Positions 30,697-40,008 of a stretch of 64,000 nucleotides of DNA are shown here, piece after piece (position 1 is the first letter of the stretch; each line of letters opens with the position of its first letter). Under the pieces are notes generated by a model. The model made no database searches and was not told where the DNA came from. It saw only the letters and a program-made list of their open reading frames with translations. The stretch comes from Lichenicoccus sp965277665. GTDB taxonomy: Bacteria; Pseudomonadota; Alphaproteobacteria; Acetobacterales; Acetobacteraceae. The DNA is taken from positions 1,054,001 to 1,118,000 of the forward strand of contig NZ_OZ255835.1 in the NCBI RefSeq assembly GCF_965277665.1, given 5' to 3'. A program made the position numbers and the translations under genes.

Positions 30697-32103
30697 ATGC
30701 GCCTGTCCAGAAGCTTTGTGCCCACCCTGAAGGAGAACCCGGCCGAGGCACAGATCGCCTCGCACCGGCTGATGCTGCGCGCCGGGCTGATCCGGCAGAC
30801 CTCCGCCGGCATCTATGCGTGGCTGCCGGCGGGGCTGCGGGTGCTGCGCCGCATCGCGCAGATCGTCCGCGAGGAGCAGGACGCGATCGGCGCCCAGGAG
30901 GTGCTGATGCCGACCCTGCAGCCGGCCGAGCTGTGGCGCCGGTCCGGACGCTACGACGCCTACGGGCCGGAAATGCTGCGCCTCGCCGACCGGCACGAGC
31001 GCGACCTGCTGTACGGGCCGACCAACGAGGAGATGATCACCGACCTGTTCGGACAGTCGGTGAGGTCGTATCGCGAGCTGCCGCAGGTGCTGTACCAGAT
31101 CCACTGGAAATTCCGCGACGAGATGCGGCCGCGCTTCGGTGTGATGCGCGGCCGCGAATTCCTGATGAAGGATGCCTACAGCTTCGACGCCGACTACGAC
31201 GCCGCGGTCGCGACCTACCGGCGCATGCTGCTGGCCTACCTGCGCACGTTCCAGCGCCTGGGCGTTAGCGCGATCCCGATGGCCGCCGATGCCGGGCCGA
31301 TCGGCGGCAATCTCAGCCATGAATTCATCATCCTGGCCCCGACAGGGGAGAGCGGCGTGTTCTACGACGCCGCCCTCGAGGAACAGGACTGGCTGGCGAG
31401 CGATGTCGATCTCGAGGATCGCGCAGCGCTCGCCGGCTTCTTCGCGCGCGTCACGACACTCTATGCCGCGACCGACGAGAAGCACGACGGGGCGGCCTGG
31501 GCCGCGGTGCCGGCGGATCGCAGGCGCGAGGGCCGCGGCATCGAGGTCGGGCACATCTTCTATTTCGGCACGAAATACACCGCGGCGATGGGGGTTGCGG
31601 TCAGCGGCGCGGACGGCACGCCGTTGCATCCGGAAATGGGCAGCTACGGCATCGGCGTGTCGCGGCTCGTCGGCGCGATCATTGAGGCAAGCCACGATGA
31701 GGCCGGGATCATCTGGCCGGACGCGGTGGCGCCGTACAAGGCGGCGATCCTCAACCTCAAGCCGGGCGACGCGGCCTGCGATGCGTTGTGCGAGCGTCTG
31801 TATGCGGCAGAACCCGACGCGCTGCTGCTCGACGACCGCAGCGAGCGCGCCGGCGTCAAGTTCAACGATGCCGACCTGATGGGCCATCCCTGGCAGATCA
31901 TCGTCGGTCCGCGCGGGGCCGCGGCCGGCCAAGTCGAGATCAAGCGTCGGGCGACGGGAGAGCGTATCGAGCTGTCGCCGGAGGCGGCGCTGGCGCGGAT
32001 CCTGTCGCCGGAGGCGGCGCCGGCGCGGATCCTGTCGCCGGAGGCGGCGCCGGCGCGGATCGGAGTGTCTGCCGCAGGTCACCTGGGCGGTACGGGGGCC
32101 TGA
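30697..32103 (+). CDS. proS: Prolyl-tRNA synthetase (short, alphaproteobacterial type)
   Basis: A 468-residue class II synthetase charging tRNA-Pro. Motif 2 region YQIHWKFRDEMRPRFGVMRGREFLMKDAYSFD and motif 3 MGSYGIGVSRLVGAIIE are present. The INS editing domain of the E. coli enzyme is absent, as expected for the short alphaproteobacterial form. Odd: the C-terminus carries three in-frame copies of LSPEAAPARI (first copy LSPEAALARI), encoded by a 30-bp tandem repeat, making it longer than the usual 430-440 residues. The stop overlaps the lolC start. Confidence 0.96.
   Translation: MRLSRSFVPTLKENPAEAQIASHRLMLRAGLIRQTSAGIYAWLPAGLRVLRRIAQIVREEQDAIGAQEVLMPTLQPAELWRRSGRYDAYGPEMLRLADRHERDLLYGPTNEEMITDLFGQSVRSYRELPQVLYQIHWKFRDEMRPRFGVMRGREFLMKDAYSFDADYDAAVATYRRMLLAYLRTFQRLGVSAIPMAADAGPIGGNLSHEFIILAPTGESGVFYDAALEEQDWLASDVDLEDRAALAGFFARVTTLYAATDEKHDGAAWAAVPADRRREGRGIEVGHIFYFGTKYTAAMGVAVSGADGTPLHPEMGSYGIGVSRLVGAIIEASHDEAGIIWPDAVAPYKAAILNLKPGDAACDALCERLYAAEPDALLLDDRSERAGVKFNDADLMGHPWQIIVGPRGAAAGQVEIKRRATGERIELSPEAALARILSPEAAPARILSPEAAPARIGVSAAGHLGGTGA
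31972..32061 (+). repeat. Three 30-bp in-frame tandem repeats in proS
   Basis: Copies are at 31972-32001, 32002-32031 and 32032-32061. Copies 2 and 3 are identical; copy 1 differs at one base (Leu for Pro codon). The unit encodes LSPEAAPARI. Confidence 0.95.
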
Positions 32104-33350
32104 TGTTCGGCGCCTTCGAGCGGGCGGTCGCCGGGCGCTACCTGCGCGCACGGCGCGGGGAGCGGTTCGTCTCCGTCATCGCCATCTTTTCCCTGATCGG
32201 GATTGCGCTGGGCGTCGCCACGCTGATCATCGTGATGTCGGTGATGAACGGCTTCAAGGCCGACCTGATGAGCCGCATCCTGGGGCTGAACGGCGATCTC
32301 AGCATCACCGGCACCGGTGTGCCGATCCGCGACTATGACGCCCTGTCCGCCAAGGTTGCCGGCATCCAGGGCGTCGTCTCGGCGACGCCGCTGGTCGAGG
32401 GCCAGGTGCTGCTCAGTGTCGGCAGCTACAGTGCCGGCGGCCTGATACGCGGCATGACGCAGGCCGACCTGCAGCGCCTGCACGAGATCAGCGGCAACAT
32501 CATCAGCGGCAGCCTTGCCGACTTCAAGGGCGACGATGCGATCGCGATCGGCGTGACGCTGGCCGAGCGCGCCAACCTGACCATCGGTTCGCACCTGACC
32601 CTGGTTTCGCCGAACGGGGCGGCGACCGCGTTCGGCACCATGCCGCGGGTCCGGGCGTATCGCATCGTTGCCATCTTCGATGCGGGGGTGAACGACTACA
32701 ACGCCTCGTACGCCTTCCTGCCGCTGCAGGCCGCGCAGGTCTTCTTCCAGATGCCGCAGGCGGTCTCGCTCATCCAGGTGATGACGCGCGACGCCGAGAC
32801 TGTTCGTCCGGTGACACGGCGCATCCGCGCGGCACTGCCCGACCAGCCATTGCGGGTGCTCGACTGGACGCAGAGCAACAACGCGTTCTTCGGCGCGGTG
32901 CAGGTCGAGCAGAACGTGATGTTCCTGATCCTGACGCTGATCATCCTGGTGGCGGCGTTCAACGTGGTGTCGTCGCTGATCATGATGGTCAAGGACAAGA
33001 CGCGTGACATCGCCGTGCTGCGCACCATCGGTGCCGGGCGCGGCGCGGTGATGCGTATCTTCCTGATGTGCGGCGCTTCGGTCGGTGTCACCGGAACAAT
33101 CCTCGGTACCCTGCTCGGCATCGTGTTCGCGCTCAACATCGAGCATATCCGCCAGGCGCTGCAGTCGGTGACCGGCACCAACCTGTTCAATCCGGAAGTG
33201 TATTATCTGGAGCATCTGCCGGCGAAGCTGGAATGGCCGCAGGTGATCCAGGTGATCGCAATCGCGCTGGTGCTGTCGTTGCTGGCGACGCTGTATCCGT
33301 CCTGGCGCGCGGCCCGCACCGACCCGGTGGAGGCATTGCGTCATGAGTAG
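32103..33350 (+). CDS. lolC: Lipoprotein-releasing ABC transporter permease (LolC/E-type)
   Basis: A 415-residue inner-membrane permease that extracts outer-membrane lipoproteins and hands them to LolA. It has the N-terminal AGRYLRARRGERFVSVIAIFSLIGIALGVATLIIVMSVMNGF signature, a large periplasmic domain (about residues 50-270), then three spans and a FtsX-like tail ending YPSWRAARTDPVEALRHE. Alphaproteobacteria generally have one such permease (LolF-like) rather than LolC plus LolE. It starts within the proS stop and overlaps lolD. Confidence 0.94.
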   Translation: MFGAFERAVAGRYLRARRGERFVSVIAIFSLIGIALGVATLIIVMSVMNGFKADLMSRILGLNGDLSITGTGVPIRDYDALSAKVAGIQGVVSATPLVEGQVLLSVGSYSAGGLIRGMTQADLQRLHEISGNIISGSLADFKGDDAIAIGVTLAERANLTIGSHLTLVSPNGAATAFGTMPRVRAYRIVAIFDAGVNDYNASYAFLPLQAAQVFFQMPQAVSLIQVMTRDAETVRPVTRRIRAALPDQPLRVLDWTQSNNAFFGAVQVEQNVMFLILTLIILVAAFNVVSSLIMMVKDKTRDIAVLRTIGAGRGAVMRIFLMCGASVGVTGTILGTLLGIVFALNIEHIRQALQSVTGTNLFNPEVYYLEHLPAKLEWPQVIQVIAIALVLSLLATLYPSWRAARTDPVEALRHE

Positions 33351-34062
33351 GGGGGCCATGAGTGAGGGCCCCCGGCTGTCGGCTCCACTGCCGCTCGCCC
33401 TGCGCGGGCTGTTTCATGGCTACCAGAGCGGCGAGGGGAGGCTCGAGGTGCTGCAGGGAGCGGAGCTGTCGCTGCGGCCGGGCGAGATCGTGGCGCTGGT
33501 CGCACCGTCCGGCACCGGGAAATCCACCCTGCTGCATCTGGCCGGGCTGCTGGAGACGCCGCAGGACGGTGCCGTGCTGGTCGACGGCCGCGACGCCGGC
33601 CGGCTGTCGGACGGGGAGCGCACCGCGATTAGGCGCAACGCCATCGGTTTCGTGTATCAGTTCCACCACCTGCTGGCCGAGTTCACCGCACTCGAGAACG
33701 TGGTGCTGCCGCAGATGATCGGCGGCGGCGCGCGTGGCAAAGCACGGGTGCGGGCGGAAGCGCTGCTGCGCGCCTTCGGCCTGGGCCATCGCATGGACCA
33801 TCTGCCCGGCAAGCTGTCCGGCGGCGAGCAGCAGCGAGTGGCGATCGCACGCGCGCTGGCCAACGCCCCGCGTGTGCTGCTGGCCGACGAGCCGACCGGC
33901 AATCTCGATGTCGCGACGGCGGACCAGGTGTTCGACGAGCTGTTGCGGGTGGCCCGCGACGAGGGCCTCGCCGGGCTGATCGCGACCCACAATACCGAGC
34001 TGGCGCGCCGCATGGACCGCATCGTCACCCTGAGGGACGGCCGCATCGTCGCGGTTGCGTGA
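33343..34062 (+). CDS. lolD: Lipoprotein-releasing ABC transporter ATP-binding protein
   Basis: A 239-residue ATPase powering the Lol permease. Walker A is APSGTGKST, the signature LSGGEQQRVAIARAL, Walker B VLLADEPTGNLD and the H-loop ATHN. ATG 33343 overlaps lolC by 8 bp and has GGAGG nine bases upstream; ATG 33358 is an alternative behind a G-run. Confidence 0.96.
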   Translation: MSRGAMSEGPRLSAPLPLALRGLFHGYQSGEGRLEVLQGAELSLRPGEIVALVAPSGTGKSTLLHLAGLLETPQDGAVLVDGRDAGRLSDGERTAIRRNAIGFVYQFHHLLAEFTALENVVLPQMIGGGARGKARVRAEALLRAFGLGHRMDHLPGKLSGGEQQRVAIARALANAPRVLLADEPTGNLDVATADQVFDELLRVARDEGLAGLIATHNTELARRMDRIVTLRDGRIVAVA

Positions 34063-34107
34063 AGGCGGGGGCCTGCAACCGGTGCCGATGCTGCCGGTTC
34101 CGGCAGC

Positions 34108-35223
34108 ATGGCGGATGACGAGAGCGAAGTACGAGCGCAGGCGAAGGCGGCCCGGCTGCATTACGTCAGCGCGCGCAAGCCAGGCTACACCCGCGAAGCC
34201 GCCCGCGACGGGTTCTGCTACCGCGACCCCAAGGGCGGGATCGTCGCCGACGAGGACACCATCGCGCGGCTGCGCAAGCTGGCCATCCCGCCTGCCTATC
34301 GTGATGTCTGGATCTGCGCCGATCCGAAAGGGCACCTGCAGGCTGTCGGCCGCGACGCCCGCGGTCGGCTGCAATATCGCTACCATCCGGACTGGCGGCT
34401 GGTGCGCGACGAGGCGAAGTTCGGCAAGATGCTACTGTTCGGTCGCAAGCTGCCGGAGTTGCGGGTGCGCGTGGCCGAGGATCTTGCCGAGCGCGGGCTG
34501 ACCCGGCGCCGGGTGCTCGCCACCGTGGTGACGCTGCTGGAACGGACGCTGGCCCGGGTGGGCAACGAGGAATACACCCGCACCAACAAGAGTTTCGGCC
34601 TGACCACCCTGCGCCGCCGCCACCTGCGCGTGCAAGGCGAGGCGCTGACGCTGGATTTTCGCGCCAAGCACGGCATCCAGCAGCATGTCGAGGTGCGCGA
34701 CCGGCGCATTGCCGGCATCATGAAGCGCCTGCAGGACATTCCAGGCCAGGACCTGTTCCAGTATCTCGACGAGGCCGGCGAGCGGCATTCGATCAGTTCG
34801 TCCGACGTGAACGAGTATTTGCACGAGATCACCGGCGAGGACATCACCGCGAAGGATTTCCGGACCTGGGCGGCGACCAACCTCGCGGCCCTCGCGCTGC
34901 GCCAGTTCGCGCAGTACGACACCAAGGCCGTTGCCAAGAAGAATGTGCTGCGTGCGGTGGAGAGCGTCGCCAAGCTGCTCGGCAACACGCCGGCGATCTG
35001 CCGCAAATGCTATATCCATCCGGCGGTGTTAGACGGCTATCTCGATGGCAGTCTGGCGGCGACATTGAAGCAGCGCGCGGAAGCGGCACTCGATCCGAAG
35101 CAGGCGCCGCATACGCTGACCGCCGACGAGGTGGCGGTGATGGCGTTCCTCAGTCGCGGCCTCGACAAGCCGGCGCGTGGCCACGAGGGCGAGGTCACGA
35201 TCAGCGCGGTGGCAGGATGGTGA
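34108..35223 (+). CDS. DNA topoisomerase IB (poxvirus-like)
   Basis: A 371-residue type IB topoisomerase relaxing supercoils by a 3'-phosphotyrosyl intermediate. The N-terminal beta domain covers residues about 1-100 (IPPAYRDVWICADPKGHLQAVGRDARGRLQYRYHPDW). The catalytic domain contains RVGNEEYTRTNKSFGLTTLRRRH, and the active-site Tyr is Y302 in CRKCYIHPAVL. Bacterial forms are sporadic and often carried outside the core genome. Its 3' end overlaps the convergent membrane-protein gene by 23 bp. Confidence 0.93.
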   Translation: MADDESEVRAQAKAARLHYVSARKPGYTREAARDGFCYRDPKGGIVADEDTIARLRKLAIPPAYRDVWICADPKGHLQAVGRDARGRLQYRYHPDWRLVRDEAKFGKMLLFGRKLPELRVRVAEDLAERGLTRRRVLATVVTLLERTLARVGNEEYTRTNKSFGLTTLRRRHLRVQGEALTLDFRAKHGIQQHVEVRDRRIAGIMKRLQDIPGQDLFQYLDEAGERHSISSSDVNEYLHEITGEDITAKDFRTWAATNLAALALRQFAQYDTKAVAKKNVLRAVESVAKLLGNTPAICRKCYIHPAVLDGYLDGSLAATLKQRAEAALDPKQAPHTLTADEVAVMAFLSRGLDKPARGHEGEVTISAVAGW

Positions 35224-36541
35224 TGCGGCGCTTGTGGAAGAACTGCATCAGGCCGTGCGCGCTCCACGAGTTCAGCGCCGGCTCGGCGAACTGCCCGGTC
35301 GGGATGCCGGGCATGCCGGCGACCTCGGCAGGCGGCGGCAGACGGAACTGCATCATCTCGGACGCGGCGCGGCCGCGGCGCCAGTCCATACGCTGGGTGG
35401 CGGTGATGGCACCCATCAGCCGTAGGTCATGCAGGATCGGGTGCAGCCGGGGAGCCGCCTCGATCAGGCAGGCGAGCAGCAGCGCCGCCGGGCCGAAACG
35501 TGCGGCGCGGGCGCCGACCGGCCACCGGCGTACTGAAGCGACGCCGGACGCCGCCAGCATCAGCACCACCCAGCCTTGCCGCAGGCTCTCGTGCCGTTCG
35601 CAGCATGGCGCCCCGAACTGGTGCCAGGCGGCGACGGTGACGGCCGCGGCGGCCAGTGGCAGCGCGACGGCGCAGGCCACCAGGCCGCGCGCATGCGGGC
35701 GCGCGCCGGCCGCGCAGCAGCGCACGCCGAGCAGGAAGGCGAGCTTGGCGGTCCAGAACTGGCGGAGTTCGCGCCCGAGATCGCGCAGCGCCAGTCGCAG
35801 GCTGTGCAGCAGGGTGAGGTGGCCGACGGCTTCGGCCGAGACCAGCCTATGGTGGGCCACCTCCCAGAACACGAACCCGGCGACGCACAGGCCGGGGAGT
35901 CCGAGGGTCAGCGCCTTGCCCGGCCTGCGCCATCGCAGCGTGGCGAGGGCCGGCGCCAGCAGCACGGCCAGGCAGGCGCCGGCCTCGCTGCAGGCGGCGC
36001 ACGCGGCGAGGCTCGCCGAAGCCGCCACCGTGCCGGCCCAGGAGCGGTCGCGCCCGTCGATGAGCAGGAACACCGCCATGCTGCTGGCGGTCAGCGTGCA
36101 GACATAGGCGACCGCGCCGGCCGGCCAGTAGAACATCTCGCCGACCGGGTGGCCGAGCAGGTACAGGCAGCAGGCGGCGAGGCCGATCACGACCCTGGGC
36201 CACTGCCATTTTCGCATGCCGACCAGGGTGGAGGCGAACAGCAGCGTCCAGAGCAGGGCCAGGAACGGCACCGTGAGCGGGCGCTGCAGCGATGCCGCCA
36301 GCCGGCCGTAGAGGTAGAACACGACCTCGGATAACGGGCGCGGACTCCAGCCGCCGATCCGGGCCTGCCACAGATAGGCGAGGCCGTCGTCGCGGGCGAA
36401 GGCGCTGCAGAGGAAGTCGTCGCCCTGCCAGTGCGCCTCCGGCAGCAGGGCCACGTGCAGGCCCAGGATCGCAAGCATGACGCCGGCGGCTGGGACGGCG
36501 AGTCGCGGCAGGATCATCCTCGGCATCATCCCCGTTAGCAC
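35201..36541 (-). CDS. Polytopic membrane protein, possibly GT-C-type glycosyltransferase
   Basis: A 446-residue protein with about ten hydrophobic segments. After the first span comes a loop HWQGDDFLCSAFARDDG, resembling the acidic first periplasmic loop of GT-C lipid-linked sugar transferases and of uncharacterised DUF6056-like proteins. The C-terminal 80 residues are soluble. I do not recognise a specific family member. The 5' end faces dnaE across 43 bp, so both promoters must fit there or the true starts lie further inside; ATG 36529 is an alternative. Confidence 0.65.
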   Translation of the reverse strand: MLTGMMPRMILPRLAVPAAGVMLAILGLHVALLPEAHWQGDDFLCSAFARDDGLAYLWQARIGGWSPRPLSEVVFYLYGRLAASLQRPLTVPFLALLWTLLFASTLVGMRKWQWPRVVIGLAACCLYLLGHPVGEMFYWPAGAVAYVCTLTASSMAVFLLIDGRDRSWAGTVAASASLAACAACSEAGACLAVLLAPALATLRWRRPGKALTLGLPGLCVAGFVFWEVAHHRLVSAEAVGHLTLLHSLRLALRDLGRELRQFWTAKLAFLLGVRCCAAGARPHARGLVACAVALPLAAAAVTVAAWHQFGAPCCERHESLRQGWVVLMLAASGVASVRRWPVGARAARFGPAALLLACLIEAAPRLHPILHDLRLMGAITATQRMDWRRGRAASEMMQFRLPPPAEVAGMPGIPTGQFAEPALNSWSAHGLMQFFHKRRITILPPR

Positions 36542-36584
36542 GCGCCGGTGGGCCGCATGGCGGGCGGGATGCTACGATCCCGCC

Positions 36585-39500
36585 ATGCCGATCGCCGACT
36601 TCGTCCACCTGCGCGTCCACTCCGCCTACTCGCTGAGCCAGGGCGCCATACGGGTTCCGGACATCGCCGCCCTGGCGCAGGCCGAAGCCATGCCGGCGGT
36701 CGCCATCGCGGACACCGGCAATCTGTTCGGCGCGCTCGAGTTCTCCCAGTACTGCACCGGCAAAGGCGTACAGCCGATCATCGGCTGCCAGGTCTCGCTG
36801 GCCGCCCGCCACGGCCGTCCCGGTGCCGTGCCCGAGCCGGTGGTGGCGCTGGCGCGCGACGCGCAAGGCCTCGACAACCTGCAGCGGCTCTCCTCGATCG
36901 GGTTCCTGCACGGCGATCCGGCCGATCCCTGTATCAGCCTCGACACCCTGTGCGCACACGCCGAGGGCTTGATCCTGCTGACCGGAGGCACCCGCGGGCC
37001 GATCGCGCGGCTGCTCGCCGAGGGCCAGCAGGACGAGGCGGAGCGGCTGCTGGCGACGCTGAAGGAGGCATTCGGCGACCGGCTGGTCATGGAGCTGCAC
37101 CGGCATGGCCTGTCGGTGGAGGCGGCGATCGAGCCCGGCCTGGTCACGCTCGCCGACCGCTTCGGCCTGCCGCTGGTCGCCACCAACGAGTGCTTCTTTG
37201 CCACCCCCGCGATGCACCAGGCGCACGACGCCCTGCTCTGCATTGCCCAGGGCCGGACGCTGGCCGAGCGCGAGCGCTGGCGGGTCACGCAAGAGCACTG
37301 GTTCAAGCCGGCGGCGGCGATGCGCAGCCGGTTCGCCGACCTGCCCGAGGCCTGCGACAACACGCTGGCGATCGCCCGGATGTGCGCAGTGATGGTCGAG
37401 ACCCGCAAGCCGCTGCTGCCGGTCTGCCCCAAGGTCCGCCTCGGCAGCAGCGAGGACGAGACGCTGCGCGCGATGGCGGCCGAAGGGCTGGCGGCGCGGC
37501 TCGACACCATGCGCGCGGATGCCGCAACGCGCGCGCTCTACGCGGCGCGTCTTGCGTTCGAGCTCGATGTGATCGCGAAGATGGGGTTTGCCGGCTACTT
37601 CATGATCGTCGCCGACTTCATCCAGTGGGCGAAGGCCCAGGGCATTCCGGTCGGGCCCGGACGCGGGTCCGGCGCCGGGTCGCTCGCCGCCTGGGCGCTC
37701 ACCATCACCGATCTCGATCCGATCCCGTTCAACCTGCTGTTCGAGCGGTTCCTGAACCCCGAGCGCGTGTCGATGCCGGATTTCGACATCGATTTCTGCC
37801 AGGACCGGCGTGACGAGGTGATCGCCTATGTCCGGCAGGAATATGGCGGCGACCGGGTCGCGCAGATCATCACCTTCGGCAAGCTGCAGGCGCGCGCCGC
37901 GATCCGCGATGTCGGGCGCGTGCAGGGCCTGCCGTTCGGCATGGTCAACAAGGTCGCCGAGCTGATCCCGAACAATCCCGCCAAGCCGGTGACGCTGAAG
38001 CAGGCCATCGACGGCGAGCCGCGCCTGCAGGAGATGCGCGACGCCGACGAGGCGACCGCGCGGCTGATGAAGACGGCCCTGCAGCTCGAGGGGCTGTACC
38101 GTCATGCCAGCACGCATGCCGCCGGCGTGGTGATCGGCGACCGCGACCTGATCGAGCTGGTGCCGCTCTACCGCGACCCGAAGAGCGACATGCTGGTCAC
38201 GCAGTTCAACATGAAGTTCGTCGAGCAGGCCGGCCTGGTGAAGTTCGATTTCCTCGGCCTCACCACGCTGACCATCCTGCAGCGCGGCGTGCAGATGCTG
38301 CAGAAGCTCGGCACCGATGTCGATCTGGCGATGCTGCCGCAGGGCGACGAGCGCACCTACGCGATGCTGTCGAAGGGCGACACCGGCGGCGTGTTCCAGT
38401 TCGAGGGTGCCGGCATGCGCGACGTGCTCAGGCAGATGCGCCCGACCCGGCTGGAGGACCTGATCGCGGCGGTGGCGCTGTATCGCCCGGGCCCGATGGC
38501 AAACATCCCGGACTATTGCCGCCGCAAGCACGGCGAGGCGTGGGAGCCGCCGCACGAGGAGCTTCGGGAAATCCTGGGAGAGACCTACGGCATCATGGTC
38601 TACCAGGAGCAGGTCATGCAGATCGCCCAGAAGATGGGCGGCTACAGCCTGGGTGCGGCCGACCTGCTGCGGCGTGCAATGGGCAAGAAGATACGCGCCG
38701 AGATGGACACCCAGCGCGAAATCTTCACCGAAGGCGCGGTCGGCCGCGGCATCGATCGCGACAAGGCGGTCGAGGTGTTCGAGCTGATGGCGAAGTTCGC
38801 CGATTACGGCTTCAACAAGTCGCATGCGGCGGCCTACGCGCTGGTCTCGTACCAGACCGCCTGGATGAAGGCGAACCATCCGGTGGCCTTCCTGGCCGCG
38901 TGCATGTCGCTGGCGCGCGAGAAGACCGACAAGCTGGCGGCGCTGCGCCAGGAGGCCGAACGGCTCGGCGTGCGGGTGCTGCCGCCGGACATCAACCGCT
39001 CGGCGGCGGACTTCACCGTCGAGGTCGCCGAGGACGGCATTCAGTCGATCCGTTACGCGCTGGCGGCGATCAAGAAGGTCGGGCTCGGCGCGATGCAGGC
39101 GGTGCAGGCGGCACGCGGTGATGCGCCGTTCCGCGACCTCGCCGACTTCGCAGCGAGGGTCGAGCCGCGCCAGATCAACAAGATGCAGATCGAGAACCTG
39201 GCAAAATGCGGCGCCTTCGACAGCCTCGATGCGAACCGGGCGCGCGTGTTCATCGGGGCCGAGACCATCCTGCGGCGCGCGCAGGCGCAGGCGGAGGAGG
39301 TGTCGAGCGGACAGATCGGGCTGTTCGGGGGCGCCGGCCGCGCAGAGACGCTGCGGCTGCCGGATGTGGCCGACTGGCCGGAGATCGAGCGGCTCGGGCT
39401 GGAGGCGGAGGCGGTCGGCTTCCACCTGACCGCGCATCCGCTGGACAGCTACGCGCCGCTGCTGCGCCGGCTGGGGGCGACCCGCTGCACCGGGCTGGAA

Positions 39501-40004
39501 GCCGCCGCCGCGGCCGGCATCAGCCGGGTGAAGATCGCGGGCTGCGTGGTCGATCGCAAGGAAAGGCCGACGCGCACCGGCGGCCGCCTGGCCTGGGTGC
39601 GGCTGTCGGATGCGTCCGGCGGCACCGAGGTCACGTTGTTCTCCGAGGTGCTGGGGCGCACGCGTGACATCCTGGTGGCGGGCCGCGCGGTACTGGTGAC
39701 CGCGGATTTGCGCCTGGAGGGCGAGATGCTGCGCATCACCGCGGCCGATGTGGTGGATCTGGACCGCGCCGCGGCCGATGCGGGGGCCGAGATGCGCATC
39801 TGGCTCGACCGCCCGGAAGCGCTGGCGCCGATCAGCGCGATCCTCGGCCGCGAGCGGGGCGGCAAGGGACGGGTGATCCTGCTGCCCTGTCTCGACGAGA
39901 CCCAGGACCTCGAGGTCTCGCTGCCGGAGCCGTACATGGTGACCCCGCGGCTGGCCCAGGCGCTGAAGCTGGTGGCGGGTGTCGCGCGCATCGAGGAGCG
40001 GTGA
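36585..40004 (+). CDS. dnaE: DNA polymerase III alpha subunit
   Basis: The 1139-residue replicative polymerase catalytic subunit. The PHP domain starts at FVHLRVHSAYSLSQGA. The palm signature is PDFDIDFCQDRR with catalytic D401 and D403, and the finger/tau-binding regions follow. An OB-fold domain lies near residues 985-1070 (VKIAGCVVDRKERPTRTGGRLAWVRLSD). The ATG at 36585 gives the normal family N-terminus; open frame upstream is not needed. The neighbouring hydrolase begins five bases after the stop. Confidence 0.97.
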   Translation: MPIADFVHLRVHSAYSLSQGAIRVPDIAALAQAEAMPAVAIADTGNLFGALEFSQYCTGKGVQPIIGCQVSLAARHGRPGAVPEPVVALARDAQGLDNLQRLSSIGFLHGDPADPCISLDTLCAHAEGLILLTGGTRGPIARLLAEGQQDEAERLLATLKEAFGDRLVMELHRHGLSVEAAIEPGLVTLADRFGLPLVATNECFFATPAMHQAHDALLCIAQGRTLAERERWRVTQEHWFKPAAAMRSRFADLPEACDNTLAIARMCAVMVETRKPLLPVCPKVRLGSSEDETLRAMAAEGLAARLDTMRADAATRALYAARLAFELDVIAKMGFAGYFMIVADFIQWAKAQGIPVGPGRGSGAGSLAAWALTITDLDPIPFNLLFERFLNPERVSMPDFDIDFCQDRRDEVIAYVRQEYGGDRVAQIITFGKLQARAAIRDVGRVQGLPFGMVNKVAELIPNNPAKPVTLKQAIDGEPRLQEMRDADEATARLMKTALQLEGLYRHASTHAAGVVIGDRDLIELVPLYRDPKSDMLVTQFNMKFVEQAGLVKFDFLGLTTLTILQRGVQMLQKLGTDVDLAMLPQGDERTYAMLSKGDTGGVFQFEGAGMRDVLRQMRPTRLEDLIAAVALYRPGPMANIPDYCRRKHGEAWEPPHEELREILGETYGIMVYQEQVMQIAQKMGGYSLGAADLLRRAMGKKIRAEMDTQREIFTEGAVGRGIDRDKAVEVFELMAKFADYGFNKSHAAAYALVSYQTAWMKANHPVAFLAACMSLAREKTDKLAALRQEAERLGVRVLPPDINRSAADFTVEVAEDGIQSIRYALAAIKKVGLGAMQAVQAARGDAPFRDLADFAARVEPRQINKMQIENLAKCGAFDSLDANRARVFIGAETILRRAQAQAEEVSSGQIGLFGGAGRAETLRLPDVADWPEIERLGLEAEAVGFHLTAHPLDSYAPLLRRLGATRCTGLEAAAAAGISRVKIAGCVVDRKERPTRTGGRLAWVRLSDASGGTEVTLFSEVLGRTRDILVAGRAVLVTADLRLEGEMLRITAADVVDLDRAAADAGAEMRIWLDRPEALAPISAILGRERGGKGRVILLPCLDETQDLEVSLPEPYMVTPRLAQALKLVAGVARIEER

Positions 40005-40008
40005 CAGG

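Noticed and set aside
35847..39437. A 1196-codon open frame on the minus strand opposite dnaE
   Set aside because: It is a shadow of dnaE codon bias; no domain is recognisable.
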